NCBI GenBank assembly: GCA_008923315.1
Contig: WBSF01000002.1
Coordinates: 1-64,000, forward strand
DNA length: 64,000 nt
Direction: 5' to 3'
Source: Betaproteobacteria bacterium SCN1
GTDB taxonomy: Bacteria > Pseudomonadota > Gammaproteobacteria > Burkholderiales > Thiobacillaceae
The notes below the pieces were generated by a model, which saw only the letters and a program-made list of their open reading frames with translations, searched no databases and was not told where the DNA came from. The position numbers and the translations under genes were made by a program. Shown piece by piece: positions 1 through 11,223 of the stretch. Numbering within the stretch: the stretch's first letter is position 1; every line of letters starts with the position of its first letter.

Positions 1-37
1 AAAAGGGGCAGCCATCCTCCGCATGTAAAATGCCGCT

Positions 38-1033
38 GTGAATACCAGGCTTCATAAAGATCTTTTCCCGATTCTGCGCCGTCTGTCCGATGGGGCTTTT
101 CATTCCGGGCAGGCACTGGCGCATGAATTCGGCTTGTCTCGCGCGAGCGTGTTCAATGTGCTGACGCAGGCCGAAGGGCTGGGGATGCGTATCCATGCCG
201 TGCGCGGACGAGGCTACCGTCTGCCGGATCCGGTCGACTGGCTGGATGCGTGCGAGATTGTTCGGCATCTGGGTGAAGCGGCGACTGCATATGAGGTGCA
301 TGTGCTCGACAGTGTCGACTCGACTAACCGGCTGCTGATGACCGAGGCACAGGCGTGTCTGGCCGATGGTCATGTCGTCGTGGCCGAGCACCAGCAGGCC
401 GGCCGCGGTCGCCGTGGCAGGTCTTGGCATGCGACGCCAGGCGGCGGGTTGATGTTTTCGGTACTGTGGCGCTTCGAGGGCGGCCTGCAGGCCATGGCCG
501 GCCTGAGTCTGGCTGTAGGGCTTGCGGTTGCGCGAGCAGTCAATCGTCACAGCACGCATGCAGCCCGGCTCAAGTGGCCGAACGATATTCTGGTTGGCCA
601 CCGGAAGCTGGCGGGTATCCTGATCGAAATACAGGGGGATATGCATGGCATGGCTTATGCTGTCGCCGGCGTGGGGCTGAATATCCGGATTCGTGGGGCG
701 CAGCGGGACCGTATCGATCAGGCCGTGATCGATCTCGACGAGATCGGGGTGCGCGTGGGCCGCAATCGGCTGCTTGCCGATTGCCTCGTCGAAATGCATC
801 GGGTCATGAAAGTGTTTCGGTGCGATGGCTTTGCCGCTTTGCGCGCAGAATGGGAAGCTCTCGATGCATATGCCGGCAAGCCTGTCCGCCTGCAGTTCCC
901 GGATGGGCATGCCGTAAGCGGTCTGGTCGAAGGCGTGGACGAAACCGGGGCCTTGCGACTGCGCGATGCACAGGGCCGGGTTCACCTCCACAACGGAGGG
1001 GAAATCAGTCTCCGGCCAGAGATTCGATCGTGA
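38..1033 (+). CDS. birA: Biotin-[acetyl-CoA carboxylase] ligase / biotin operon repressor
   Basis: BirA activates biotin to biotinyl-AMP and attaches it to the carboxyl-carrier subunit of acetyl-CoA carboxylase in the cytoplasm. The 331-residue protein has an N-terminal winged-helix region (about 10-60), so it is probably the bifunctional ligase/repressor form. Ligase motifs are clear: GRGRRGR at 122-128 (adenylate loop), KWPNDIL at 179-185 and KLAGILIE at 190-197, followed by a small C-terminal domain. The start is a GTG. Its stop overlaps the GTG of coaX by 4 bases (GTGA), so the two are probably translationally coupled. Confidence 0.96.
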   Translation: MNTRLHKDLFPILRRLSDGAFHSGQALAHEFGLSRASVFNVLTQAEGLGMRIHAVRGRGYRLPDPVDWLDACEIVRHLGEAATAYEVHVLDSVDSTNRLLMTEAQACLADGHVVVAEHQQAGRGRRGRSWHATPGGGLMFSVLWRFEGGLQAMAGLSLAVGLAVARAVNRHSTHAARLKWPNDILVGHRKLAGILIEIQGDMHGMAYAVAGVGLNIRIRGAQRDRIDQAVIDLDEIGVRVGRNRLLADCLVEMHRVMKVFRCDGFAALRAEWEALDAYAGKPVRLQFPDGHAVSGLVEGVDETGALRLRDAQGRVHLHNGGEISLRPEIRS

Positions 1034-1758
1034 CCCCGCGCCTGTTGATCGATGCGGGCAACACGCGGGTGAAATGGGCGGCGGTTTCCGGCAGACGGTG
1101 GTTGACGCGGGGTGAAGCTGGCTACGATGAACTGGCTGCACTGTCGGCGCAGCTTGCTGAAGGCGTCCGGGTTTACGTCGCCAGTGTGGCGAGCGATGCC
1201 CAGATCGCGCGGCTGCAGGCTGCGCTGGCGTCGGCAGACATTCGCTGGCTCGAATCCTCGACGTGTTTCGCGGAAATCGAGAATGGCTATGCCTCCCCGA
1301 TACAACTGGGCGTTGATCGCTGGATGAATCTGGTCGGCGCCTGGCATCGCGTGCGCGGCGCCGCGCTGGTGGTGTCGGCCGGTACGGCTTTGACGGTGGA
1401 CGCCTTGAATGCGACGGGCCGCTTCATCGGCGGGCTGATCGTGCCGGGCAGCGAACTGATGCGTACGGCATTGCGGCAGGGAACGGCCCGTGTCGAACCG
1501 GCTGGCGGGGGCTGCCGCGACTTCCCCGTCACGACGGCCGATGCCGTGGAAAGCGGGATCGTCGCCGCCTTGTGCGGGGCGGTCGAGACGCAATATGCAC
1601 GTCTTGCGGCGCAGACTGCGTCTCGGCCGCCGCGTTGCCTGATAACCGGCGGCGATGCCGGGCGGTTGTTGCCCCATTTGCGTATCGCCGTGGAACAGGT
1701 GCCGGCCCTGGCACTCGAAGGGATGGCGTACGTATCGGAAGAGGCTGAACGGATATGA
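1030..1758 (+). CDS. coaX: Type III pantothenate kinase
   Basis: CoaX phosphorylates pantothenate, the first committed step of coenzyme A synthesis, and belongs to the ASKHA fold. The 242-residue protein shows the phosphate-binding D-x-G-N-T motif at residues 8-12, GVDRW at 94-98 (catalytic Asp96), the S-A-G-T segment near 116-119 and GGLIVPG near 134-140. I chose the GTG at 1030 because it overlaps the birA stop as GTGA and places the DAGNT motif at the expected N-terminal position; the frame stays open further upstream but that part is only birA shadow. Gene order birA-coaX is common in betaproteobacteria. Confidence 0.95.
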   Translation: MTPRLLIDAGNTRVKWAAVSGRRWLTRGEAGYDELAALSAQLAEGVRVYVASVASDAQIARLQAALASADIRWLESSTCFAEIENGYASPIQLGVDRWMNLVGAWHRVRGAALVVSAGTALTVDALNATGRFIGGLIVPGSELMRTALRQGTARVEPAGGGCRDFPVTTADAVESGIVAALCGAVETQYARLAAQTASRPPRCLITGGDAGRLLPHLRIAVEQVPALALEGMAYVSEEAERI

Positions 1759-2399
1759 AATGGATTGCAGGCATCCTCCTGCTCGCCAATCTGGCCCTGG
1801 CCGGTTATTTTCTTGCGGATATTCAGGGGCCGGCAGCCTCTTCATCCGACAGCGTACCGCTCAATGTGGAAAAACTGAGCCTGCGTGGTCAGTCGCGCGC
1901 GGCCGAAGTGCCCGCGCGGCATACGCCGGAAAGTGCAGCGCTCTGCGTAGAATGGCGTGGCCTCAGCCTCGACGAATTCGTACAGGCGCGTGAACAGCTC
2001 AAGACCTTGACGGCCAGTCGCGTGATGTCGTTTACCGAAGTCCCGTTGAATACGCGCCACTGGGTGATTTTTCCGCCCTTGCCGAGTCCACAGTCTGCCG
2101 CGCAGAAACTAGGCGAATTGGCAGCCGCCGGCGTGCAGGATGTTTTCGTGGTCAAGGATGCGCCCTGGCGCAACGCCATTTCGCTGGGGCTCTATGCCAA
2201 TGCCGAGGCCGCCGGCCGTCGCGTGCGCGAGGTCGAGGCCAAGGGTGTCCTGGGTACGCGTGTGGAACTGTTGCCCCGCCAGGGCACCGATTATTACTTC
2301 CTCATCAAGAGCGAGGATCCGGATACCCTGAAAAGCCTGTCGGACATCAAGCAACCGTATACCGCGAGCCGGCTGGCGCGCATCGCCTGCCCTTCATAG
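1755..2399 (+). CDS. SPOR-domain-like membrane-anchored protein
   Basis: A 214-residue protein with one N-terminal membrane segment (about residues 3-21, uncleaved anchor or signal) and a periplasmic part. The C-terminal two thirds looks like a SPOR repeat: an IFPPLPS strand, then alternating helices and strands with GVQDVFVV and [12 protein letters not shown] domains bind denuded peptidoglycan at division sites; that role here is inference from the family. Start ATG overlaps the coaX stop (ATGA), so it is the third gene of a birA-coaX-SPOR operon. Its stop overlaps the 3' end of the convergent ubiA by 6 bases. Confidence 0.8.
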   Translation: MKWIAGILLLANLALAGYFLADIQGPAASSSDSVPLNVEKLSLRGQSRAAEVPARHTPESAALCVEWRGLSLDEFVQAREQLKTLTASRVMSFTEVPLNTRHWVIFPPLPSPQSAAQKLGELAAAGVQDVFVVKDAPWRNAISLGLYANAEAAGRRVREVEAKGVLGTRVELLPRQGTDYYFLIKSEDPDTLKSLSDIKQPYTASRLARIACPS

Positions 2400-3251
2400 G
2401 TAGCTTGCCGCAAGGCCGGCGAAGACCGCGGCGCCGAACCAGGTGTTGTGCAGAAAGGCGCGGAAGCAGGCGCGCGGTTCGCGGTCACGGATCAGACGCA
2501 TGTGGTAGACAGCGATTGCAGCCGCCCCGGCCAGTCCCGCGTAGAACGGCCAGCCGATACCGTGTTGCCCGCCCACCCAGGCCAGCAGCGCAAGCGTCGC
2601 CGCGTAGCACAGCGCGATGGCTGCGAGATCGAAACGGCCGAAGGTGATGGCCGAGGTCTTGATGCCGATCTTGAGATCGTCCGCCCGATCCACCATGGCG
2701 TATTCGGTGTCATAGGCAACCGCCCAGAATACGTTGGCGAGCAGCAGCAGCCAGGCTTCCAAAGGCACTTCACCCCACAGCGCCGCATAGCTCATGGGGA
2801 TGCCGAAGCCGAACGCGATGCCGAGATAGGCCTGCGGAATCGCGAAGAAGCGCTTGGTGAACGGGTAACTCGCCGCGAGAAACAGCGCGACGACAGACAG
2901 CTTCCATACCAGCGGATCGAGAGGCAGGATGAGCAGGAAGGCCAGCAGCGACAATCCCGCCGCGAGCAGAAGCGCTTCCCGGCCCGACACCCTGCCGGCA
3001 GCCAGCGGCCGGTCCCGGGTGCGTGCCACGTGCGGGTCGAAATCGCGGTCGGCGTAATCGTTCATCACGCAGCCGGCCGAACGCATCAGTACCACGCCGA
3101 TCGCGAAGATCCACAGGATCAGCCAGTCCGGGCGGCCGTGACTGGCCAGCCATTGCGCCCACAGCGTCGGCCACAGCAGCAGCAGGATGCCGATGGGCTT
3201 GTCCAGGCGCATCAATTTTTCGTACTGGGTCAGGCGTTTGGCGAGCGTCAT
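2394..3251 (-). CDS. ubiA: 4-hydroxybenzoate octaprenyltransferase
   Basis: UbiA is an integral inner-membrane prenyltransferase that joins the polyprenyl tail to 4-hydroxybenzoate in ubiquinone synthesis. The 285-residue protein is strongly hydrophobic with several membrane helices and both Asp-rich motifs for Mg-diphosphate binding: NDYADRDFD at 64-72 and [12 protein letters not shown] at 181-192. I set the start at the ATG at 3251, which overlaps the ubiC stop as ATGA; a second ATG lies 6 bases upstream. It directly follows ubiC, which supplies its substrate. Confidence 0.95.
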   Translation of the reverse strand: MTLAKRLTQYEKLMRLDKPIGILLLLWPTLWAQWLASHGRPDWLILWIFAIGVVLMRSAGCVMNDYADRDFDPHVARTRDRPLAAGRVSGREALLLAAGLSLLAFLLILPLDPLVWKLSVVALFLAASYPFTKRFFAIPQAYLGIAFGFGIPMSYAALWGEVPLEAWLLLLANVFWAVAYDTEYAMVDRADDLKIGIKTSAITFGRFDLAAIALCYAATLALLAWVGGQHGIGWPFYAGLAGAAAIAVYHMRLIRDREPRACFRAFLHNTWFGAAVFAGLAASYL

Positions 3252-3781
3252 GGGCATTCGAGCAGAGGCAGGAAGACTTCGGTGACGAGGAGCGGGTGGC
3301 CGTTCAGGCAAAACGCCGAACGGCGCGCCCAAAGTCTGTGCGGCACTTCGGGCAGCCGGGTGGCGACTGCATCGTACAACGGGTGGCCGCCGCAGACACG
3401 TCGAAAGCTCAGCGCCTGCCGTCCGATGCGCGGATCGCGGAACAGGGCTTCGCCGAGCGAACGGTTGCCGAGCCCGGTAATGCCGTGCCAGCCGCCGCGC
3501 AAGCCGGCGAGCGGCAATACGCTATGTGCGAAAACGGCGGGCGTGTTGCCGCACATCAATAGCACTTCGCGCACGTAGGCATGTGTCTGAGGCGCCAGTG
3601 CCAGCAGGCCGCATTCGTCGCGGTGCGCGCGGGCGAGCCCGGTGGCGAGCGGCATGACGCGAAAATCCGTGCAATGCGACCGGAGCCGTTGCGTCAGCGA
3701 GCCGCGGTCGACCAGCCAATGGCGCAAGGGGCGCGGAATCGAAAGCGGGTGGGCGATCCAGCCCTGCCGGAGATCGTGCAC
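3248..3781 (-). CDS. ubiC: Chorismate pyruvate-lyase
   Basis: UbiC removes pyruvate from chorismate to give 4-hydroxybenzoate, the first step of ubiquinone synthesis; the next gene, ubiA, uses that product. The 177-residue protein matches the family in length and pattern: N-terminal [16 protein letters not shown], then VREVLLMC, a central segment ending in RSLGEALF, and a C-terminal LLVTEVFLP strand with a family-conserved Glu. The start is GTG at 3781. It sits 40 bases after recG in the same minus-strand operon. Confidence 0.93.
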   Translation of the reverse strand: MHDLRQGWIAHPLSIPRPLRHWLVDRGSLTQRLRSHCTDFRVMPLATGLARAHRDECGLLALAPQTHAYVREVLLMCGNTPAVFAHSVLPLAGLRGGWHGITGLGNRSLGEALFRDPRIGRQALSFRRVCGGHPLYDAVATRLPEVPHRLWARRSAFCLNGHPLLVTEVFLPLLECP

Positions 3782-3821
3782 GAGTCGAAGCGAACGGGGA
3801 AAGCCGGCATTATGCCGCAGC

Positions 3822-5858
3822 TCAAATCGAAGACAGTGCCTGGCGTGCGCCGATCCAGCGCTCGATGTGTGCGGCGGCCACGTCTGGACGCTCGGCGAGA
3901 CAGCGGCGCGCCCAGTCCCGCGCCGCCTCGATCAATGCGACATCGCGTTCCAGATCGGCAAAGCGCAGCATGGGCAGGCCGCTCTGGCGATGTCCCAGCA
4001 ATTCGCCCGGCCCTCGCAGCTGTAAATCCTGGCGGGCGATCTCGAAGCCGTCCGTGGATTCGAAAATCACCCTGAGGCGCGCACGGGCCAGTTCGGACAG
4101 GGGTTGCTCGTACAGCAGCACGCACACCGATTCGCGGCTGCCCCGGCCCACGCGCCCGCGCAGTTGATGCAGCTGCGCGAGGCCCATGCGTTCGGCGTGT
4201 TCGATCACCATCAGTGCGGCGTTCGGCACATCGACGCCGACTTCGATGACCGTGGTGGCAACCAGCAGATGAATGTCGCCTGCCTGGAAGGCGGTCATCA
4301 CTGCCTGCTTGTCCGCGGGTTTCAGGCGCCCGTGCACCAGGCCGATGTGCAGTTCCGGCAACTGGGTCGACAGGGCGGTGAAGGTGTCCTCGGCGGTCTG
4401 CAGCTGCAGTTTCTCCGATTCCTCGATCAGCGGGCAGACCCAGTAGGCCTGCCCGCCGGCCAGGCAGGCATCGCGTACGCGCGCGAGCACGCCGTCGCGT
4501 CGCGCAGCGCTGACCAGTTTGGTGACGACAGGCGTGCGACCCGGCGGCAGGGCATCGATGGTCGACACGTCGAGGTCGGCAAAGAAACTCATCGCCAGCG
4601 TGCGCGGAATCGGTGTCGCGCTCATCATCAACTGGTGCGGCTCCTGGCCCTTTTCCATCAGTGCCAGCCGCTGGCCGACCCCGAAGCGGTGCTGCTCGTC
4701 GACGACGACCAGACCAAGCTGCCGGAAGCGGCCGCCTTCCTGAAAAAGCGCATGGGTGCCGAACACGATGTGGGCTTCGCCCGTCGCGACCGCCTGCCAG
4801 GCGGCCGTGCGCTGCGTCTTGCGCTGGCCGCCCGAAATCCAGGCGCAGGCAAGCCCCAGCGATTCGAACAACGGCGTGAGTTTCTTCGCATGCTGCTCGG
4901 CCAGTATTTCGGTCGGCGCCATGAAGGCCGCCTGGAAATCGTTTTCGACCGCCTGCAGACAGGCCAGTGCGGCGACGACGGTTTTGCCGCTACCGACGTC
5001 GCCCTGCAACAGACGGCGCATCGGATGCGGCGCGGCGAGATCGGCAGCGATTTCGGACCAGGCGCGTTGCTGGGCTTCGGTGAGGGCGAACGGCAGTGCG
5101 GCGAGAAAGGCGCGGGTCAGGCGGTGCCGGGCGGGCAGCGGCGCCGTGCGCTGGCGCCGGCGGGCGGCGCGCGCAGCAGTGAGCGAAAGCTGCTGCGCCA
5201 GCAGTTCGTCGAAAGCCAGACGCTGCCAGGCCGGATGGCGGCGCGATTCGAGTGTGACCAGTTCGGCGTCGGCGGGCGGGCGGTGCAGCGTGCGGATGCT
5301 GGTCTCGAAATCGGGCAGCCCCAGCTTTGCCAGCCACGCCGGCGGCAGCGTGTCAGGCAGCGGCGATGCGAGCGCCTGCTGAACGGCCTTGCGCAGCGCG
5401 GCCTGGCCGAGCCCCGCCGTGGTCGGGTAGACCGGGGTCAGTTCTCCGGGCAGCGGGGTGTCGTCGCCGGCCCGGACAAAGCGTGGGTGAACCATTTCCG
5501 GCCCCAGGAAGCCGCCGCGCACCTCGCCGATGAAACGGAAGGTTTCACCCGGCTGAAAGAGCTTGGTGTGGCTGGGGTAGAAATGCAGGAAACGGATGCC
5601 GAGCACACCGCCGGCATCCTCCACGGTGAGCGTCAGCATGCGGCGCGGCTTGTAGGCGATCTTCGCATCCCGTACGGTCGCCTGGACCTGCGCCGTTTCG
5701 CCGGGCAGCAGGTCGCGGATGGCGGTCAGGCGGGTCTCGTCTTCCCAGCGCAGCGGTACGTGCAGGGCCAGATCGGCATCGCGAGTGAGTCCGAGTTTGG
5801 CCAGCTTCGCCGCGAGCGCCGGGCTCACGGGAAAGGAAAACGGCGAGGCCGTTTTCAA
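3822..5858 (-). CDS. recG: ATP-dependent DNA helicase RecG
   Basis: RecG is a branch-migrating superfamily 2 helicase that regresses stalled forks and processes Holliday junctions. Seen in the sequence: an N-terminal wedge/OB domain, a Walker A motif GDVGSGKT near residue 290, a DEQH box (VVVDEQHRFG) near 390, motif III MMSATPIPRT, a helicase C-terminal domain ending in QLRGRVGRG, and the RecG tail. I chose the TTG at 5858, 7 bases after the ridA stop, giving 678 residues, near the usual length. A GTG 30 bases further in is the alternative. The frame runs upstream through ridA but that part is not RecG-like. Confidence 0.95.
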   Translation of the reverse strand: MKTASPFSFPVSPALAAKLAKLGLTRDADLALHVPLRWEDETRLTAIRDLLPGETAQVQATVRDAKIAYKPRRMLTLTVEDAGGVLGIRFLHFYPSHTKLFQPGETFRFIGEVRGGFLGPEMVHPRFVRAGDDTPLPGELTPVYPTTAGLGQAALRKAVQQALASPLPDTLPPAWLAKLGLPDFETSIRTLHRPPADAELVTLESRRHPAWQRLAFDELLAQQLSLTAARAARRRQRTAPLPARHRLTRAFLAALPFALTEAQQRAWSEIAADLAAPHPMRRLLQGDVGSGKTVVAALACLQAVENDFQAAFMAPTEILAEQHAKKLTPLFESLGLACAWISGGQRKTQRTAAWQAVATGEAHIVFGTHALFQEGGRFRQLGLVVVDEQHRFGVGQRLALMEKGQEPHQLMMSATPIPRTLAMSFFADLDVSTIDALPPGRTPVVTKLVSAARRDGVLARVRDACLAGGQAYWVCPLIEESEKLQLQTAEDTFTALSTQLPELHIGLVHGRLKPADKQAVMTAFQAGDIHLLVATTVIEVGVDVPNAALMVIEHAERMGLAQLHQLRGRVGRGSRESVCVLLYEQPLSELARARLRVIFESTDGFEIARQDLQLRGPGELLGHRQSGLPMLRFADLERDVALIEAARDWARRCLAERPDVAAAHIERWIGARQALSSI

Positions 5859-5865
5859 GGGGCGG

Positions 5866-6249
5866 TCAGTGGTTGACGGCCATGACCGCGTCGGCCTCGA
5901 CCAGTGCACCGCGCGGCAGTGCGGCGACACCGACGGCGGCGCGTGCCGGGTAGGGCGGGCTGAAGTAGGTCGCCATGATTTCGTTGACCTTGGGAAAATG
6001 ACCGAGGTCGACGAGGAAGACATTGAGCTTGACCACGTCGGCGAGCGAGCCGTCCGCTGCCGCAGCTACTGCGGCGAGATTGCGGAAGACCTGGTGGATC
6101 TGCGCATCGATGCCGTCGACCAGTTGCATCGATCCGGGATCAAGACCGATCTGGCCGGAAAGATAGACCGTGTCATCGACGCGCACGGCCTGCGAATAGG
6201 TGCCGATCGCGGCAGGCGCGTCGGCGGTCTGGATGATGGTTTTTTTCAT
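5866..6249 (-). CDS. ridA: RidA family 2-iminobutanoate/2-iminopropanoate deaminase
   Basis: RidA hydrolyses reactive enamine/imine intermediates released by PLP enzymes such as threonine dehydratase, protecting other PLP enzymes. The 127-residue protein is full length and keeps the family signature: AIGTYSQAV near the N-terminus, [22 protein letters not shown] and the C-terminal [12 protein letters not shown], whose preceding strand carries the conserved region. The start is the ATG at 6249. It lies between spoT (20-base gap) and recG, an order conserved in betaproteobacteria. Confidence 0.93.
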   Translation of the reverse strand: MKKTIIQTADAPAAIGTYSQAVRVDDTVYLSGQIGLDPGSMQLVDGIDAQIHQVFRNLAAVAAAADGSLADVVKLNVFLVDLGHFPKVNEIMATYFSPPYPARAAVGVAALPRGALVEADAVMAVNH

Positions 6250-6269
6250 GGGAATCGCGGTATGGGCGG

Positions 6270-8411
6270 TTACTGGGTTTGCGCGCGGCCATCCTTCTTG
6301 CCTTTGATGCGGAAGATCCGCACCACATCGGGCAGCACGCGCAGGGCACGCATCAGGCGGGCGAGATGCATCCGGTTTTCTACCTGCACGGTGAAATACA
6401 GGATGGTATAGGGACTGCCGTCTTCCTCGGCCATCGAGACGTTGCCGATATTCGAACCCTGTTCGGCGATGGCAGCGGCCACCTTGGCGAGTACGCCGCG
6501 CTTGTTGCCGACGATGACCTTGATCTGCACGTCGAACAGATGGCCGGGCTCGGCTTCCCATTCGACGTCCAGCCATTTGTCGGGGTCGGCGCGGAAAGCA
6601 CGGATCGACGGACAGTCGTGGGTGTGGATGATGAGTCCGCGGTCCTTGTGGATGAAACCGAGGATGGGGTCGCCAGGAATCGGATGGCAGCACTGCGCGA
6701 GTTCGACTGCGATGCCTTCGGTGCCGCGGATGCTGATCGCGTGCGGGTGCGCCGGTTCGCCGGTGCGGTCGCCATGCATGTGCAGGAGCTGGTGCGCGAC
6801 CACCAGCGGGAGTTTCTGGCCGAGGCCGATGGCCGTGTACAGCTCCTGCCGTGTCTGCATGCCGTAATCCTTGAGCAGGCGTTCCCACACGGCAGCGTCG
6901 GGCTCCATTTTTTCCGGGTGCAGTGTTTCGATGGCATGGTTGAGCAGGCGTTCGCCCAGTGCCGCCGCCTCGGTTGCACGCGCCGTGCGCAGGTAGTTGC
7001 GGATATGCGAACGCGCCTTGCCGGTGACGACGAAATTCAGCCAGGCGGCATGCGGCGAGGCGTGCGACGCAGTGAGAATCTCGACGTGGTCGCCGTTGCG
7101 CAGCTGGGTGCGCAACGGCATCAGCTCGTAATTGATCTTCACCGCGATGCAGTGATGGCCGACGTCCGTATGCACCGCGAAGGCGAAATCGACTGCCGTC
7201 GCGCCGCGCGGCAGTGCCATGATCTTGCCCTTGGGCGTGAAGACATAGACTTCGTCCGGGAACAGGTCGACTTTTATGTGTTCGAGGAATTCCGGCGAAT
7301 CGCCATGATCGGCCTGGATGTCCAGCAGTGACTGCAGCCAGCGGTGCGTGCGCGTCTGCACGTCGGACAGGGCCGTGTCGGCGGATTTGTACATCCAGTG
7401 CGAAGCCACGCCGGATTCGGCCAGCCGGTTCATCTCGGTGGTGCGGATCTGTACCTCGATCGGTGTGCCGCTCGGGCCGAACAGGATCGAATGCAGCGAC
7501 TGGTAGCCGTTGGCCTTGGGGATGGCGATATAGTCCTTGAATTTGCCCGGGATCGGCTTGTACAGGGCGTGCAGCGCACCAAGCGCCAGATAGCAGCTCG
7601 GCTGGTCGCGCACCACCACGCGAAAGCCGTAGATGTCGAACACTTCGGAGAATGCCAGGTTCTTTTCCTGCATCTTGCGGTAGATGCTGTAAAGGTGTTT
7701 TTCGCGGCCGGTGATGGTGGCGTCGATGCTCGCCTGTTCCAGCTTCTCCTGCAGGGCAACGCGGATTTTCTCGACCAGTTCGCGGCGGTTGCCGCGCGCC
7801 GCCTTCACCGCCTTGGCCAGTACCTGGTAGCGGTTGGGGTGGCTGTAGCGGAAACCCAGATCTTCCAGTTCCTGGTAGACCGAATGCAGGCCCAGGCGGT
7901 TGGCTATCGGCGCGTAGATTTCCAGTGTTTCGTTCGCGATGCGCTTGCGCTTTTCGGGGGGCATCGCCCCCATGGTATGCATGTTGTGCAGGCGGTCGGC
8001 GAGCTTCACCAGAATCACGCGTACGTCCTGGGCCATCGCTAGCAGCATCTTGCGGAAGTTTTCCGCCTGGGCATGCTGTTCCGATTCGAAGGCCAGCTTG
8101 TCGAGCTTGGAGACGCCCTCGACCAGCAACGCCACGGCTTTGCCGAAGCGCGCCTCGATCTCGTTCGCGGTGGCCGGCGTGTCTTCCACCACATCGTGCA
8201 GCAGGGCGGCGGTCAGTGTCTGGGCGTCGAGGTGCCAGCCGGCAAGGAGGCCGGCGACGGCGAGCGGATGGGAGATGTAAGGTTCGCCGCTTTTGCGGAA
8301 CTGCCCTTCATGGGCACGGCGGCTGAATTCGTAGGCTTCCTCGATATTGCCGATCTCGGCCGGCGCGAGGTAGGCTAGTGCGGGACGCAGCGTGTCGAAT
8401 GCGTGCGTCAT
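6270..8411 (-). CDS. spoT: Bifunctional (p)ppGpp synthetase/hydrolase (SpoT/Rel)
   Basis: This enzyme makes and degrades the alarmone (p)ppGpp, adjusting growth to starvation. From the ATG at 8411 it has 713 residues: an N-terminal HD hydrolase domain with intact HDVVED (His72-Asp73), a synthetase domain with [18 protein letters not shown], then TGS, helical and C-terminal ACT domains. The positively charged K-F-K-D signature is the type found in bifunctional SpoT/Rel enzymes, not the acidic EXDD of RelA. A GTG at 8489 would add 26 residues and overlap rpoZ by 29 bases; the ATG matches E. coli SpoT length better. It is downstream of rpoZ, as in enterics. Confidence 0.95.
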   Translation of the reverse strand: MTHAFDTLRPALAYLAPAEIGNIEEAYEFSRRAHEGQFRKSGEPYISHPLAVAGLLAGWHLDAQTLTAALLHDVVEDTPATANEIEARFGKAVALLVEGVSKLDKLAFESEQHAQAENFRKMLLAMAQDVRVILVKLADRLHNMHTMGAMPPEKRKRIANETLEIYAPIANRLGLHSVYQELEDLGFRYSHPNRYQVLAKAVKAARGNRRELVEKIRVALQEKLEQASIDATITGREKHLYSIYRKMQEKNLAFSEVFDIYGFRVVVRDQPSCYLALGALHALYKPIPGKFKDYIAIPKANGYQSLHSILFGPSGTPIEVQIRTTEMNRLAESGVASHWMYKSADTALSDVQTRTHRWLQSLLDIQADHGDSPEFLEHIKVDLFPDEVYVFTPKGKIMALPRGATAVDFAFAVHTDVGHHCIAVKINYELMPLRTQLRNGDHVEILTASHASPHAAWLNFVVTGKARSHIRNYLRTARATEAAALGERLLNHAIETLHPEKMEPDAAVWERLLKDYGMQTRQELYTAIGLGQKLPLVVAHQLLHMHGDRTGEPAHPHAISIRGTEGIAVELAQCCHPIPGDPILGFIHKDRGLIIHTHDCPSIRAFRADPDKWLDVEWEAEPGHLFDVQIKVIVGNKRGVLAKVAAAIAEQGSNIGNVSMAEEDGSPYTILYFTVQVENRMHLARLMRALRVLPDVVRIFRIKGKKDGRAQTQ

Positions 8412-8460
8412 CGCCGGCGCGGAATCGGAGTGCGCCGGTACGTTGGGGACGGCCGGCGCC

Positions 8461-8664
8461 TCAGGCGCGACCCCGATTGAGGATTTCACGGCCGACCTTG
8501 CCGGCGGCGATTTCGCGCAGGGCGGTCACGATGGGCTTGTCCTTGGACTCGACCATCGGCTGCGAGCCCTGAGCCAGCTGGCGGGCGCGATAGGTCGCTG
8601 CGAGCGTCAGCTCGAAGCGGTTGGAAATCTTTTCGATACAGTCATCGACGGTGATGCGGGCCAT
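8461..8664 (-). CDS. rpoZ: RNA polymerase omega subunit
   Basis: Omega stabilises assembly of beta-prime into RNA polymerase and forms part of a ppGpp-binding site in proteobacteria. The 67-residue protein shows the family core: MARITVDDC, then [16 protein letters not shown] with the conserved R-F-x-L and A-x-x-R-A-R positions, and a C-terminal [11 protein letters not shown] helix. It sits 21 bases after gmk and just before spoT, so guanylate kinase, omega and the ppGpp enzyme are co-transcribed. Confidence 0.95.
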   Translation of the reverse strand: MARITVDDCIEKISNRFELTLAATYRARQLAQGSQPMVESKDKPIVTALREIAAGKVGREILNRGRA

Positions 8665-8685
8665 GCGGATTCTCCTGCCGGAATT

Positions 8686-10195
<1,510 letters not shown>

Positions 10196-10269
10196 GAGGT
10201 GCGCGGAATCGGTCTGGAGGGAATCCGGTACGGAGCCGGTGGATAGACAAAGATAATAGACGTTCGATT

Positions 10270-11214
10270 ATGGCGACTCAACCCAATCAGGCGTTGCCCA
10301 ACGGCTACCGGCTGAACGAATACACTGTCGTCCGCAAGATCGGCGGCGGCGGATTCAGCATGGTCTACCTTGCGCGCGACGATGCCAACCAGCCGGTTGC
10401 GATCAAAGAGTATCTGCCCGGGGCGCTGGTGCTGCGTACCGAAGGCTCGGTACTGGTGCAGGCCAATTCGTCGGAGAACAACGCCATCTTCCGTCACGGC
10501 CTCAAGTGCTTCTTCGAGGAAGGCCGGGCGCTCGCCCGCATCAACCACCCCAACGTGGTGCGCGTGACCAACTTCTTCCGCGCCAACGACACCGTCTACA
10601 TGGTGATGCGCTTCGAGCGCGGCAAGACATTGCAGCAGCACATCCAGGCCAATCGCGGCTCGATCCGCGAAAGCTTCATCCGCCGCGTGTTCGCACAACT
10701 GCTGAACGGTCTGCGCGAAGTGCACACCCACAAGCTGCTGCATCTGGACATCAAGCCGTCCAACCTCTATATCCGCCTCGACGGCTCGCCCGTCCTGATC
10801 GACTTCGGCGCGGCGCGGCAGACGCTCACCCAGGAGGAAAGCAAGCTGCAGCCGATGTACACGCCCGGCTTTGCGGCACCCGAGCAGTATCACAACCGCG
10901 AACGCTTGGGCCCGTGGACCGACATCTACAGTGTGGGCGCGAGTCTGTACGCCTGTCTGGCAGGCTATCCGCCACAGGCCGCGGATGCGCGCCTGCTGAA
11001 CGACAAGCTGGTGCCGGCCGCGACCAACTGGCGCGGTGCCTATTCCGACCAGTTGCTCCAGACCATCGATCACTGCCTCAAGCTCAACTACATGGAGCGC
11101 CCGCAGAGCGTGTTCAGCCTGCAGAAAGTGCTCATGGACCGCAGTGCCCTGGAGCCCAGGCGCGGGTCCCTGCTCGGCAGCCTCAAACGCACTCTCGGCA
11201 AGGATTTGTTCTAA
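10270..11214 (+). CDS. Serine/threonine protein kinase (Hanks type, non-RD)
   Basis: A 314-residue cytoplasmic Ser/Thr kinase with no membrane segment. Motifs in order: glycine loop IGGGGFSMVY at 24-33, VAIK with catalytic Lys46, catalytic loop HLDIKPSN with Asp160, and DFG at 178-180. The residue before the catalytic Asp is Leu rather than Arg, so it is a non-RD kinase and probably does not need activation-loop phosphorylation. A PP2C phosphatase gene starts 9 bases after it, suggesting a reversible phosphorylation pair. The substrate cannot be told from the sequence. The pair sits between yicC and rph. Confidence 0.92.
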   Translation: MATQPNQALPNGYRLNEYTVVRKIGGGGFSMVYLARDDANQPVAIKEYLPGALVLRTEGSVLVQANSSENNAIFRHGLKCFFEEGRALARINHPNVVRVTNFFRANDTVYMVMRFERGKTLQQHIQANRGSIRESFIRRVFAQLLNGLREVHTHKLLHLDIKPSNLYIRLDGSPVLIDFGAARQTLTQEESKLQPMYTPGFAAPEQYHNRERLGPWTDIYSVGASLYACLAGYPPQAADARLLNDKLVPAATNWRGAYSDQLLQTIDHCLKLNYMERPQSVFSLQKVLMDRSALEPRRGSLLGSLKRTLGKDLF

Positions 11215-11223
11215 AGTATCGCC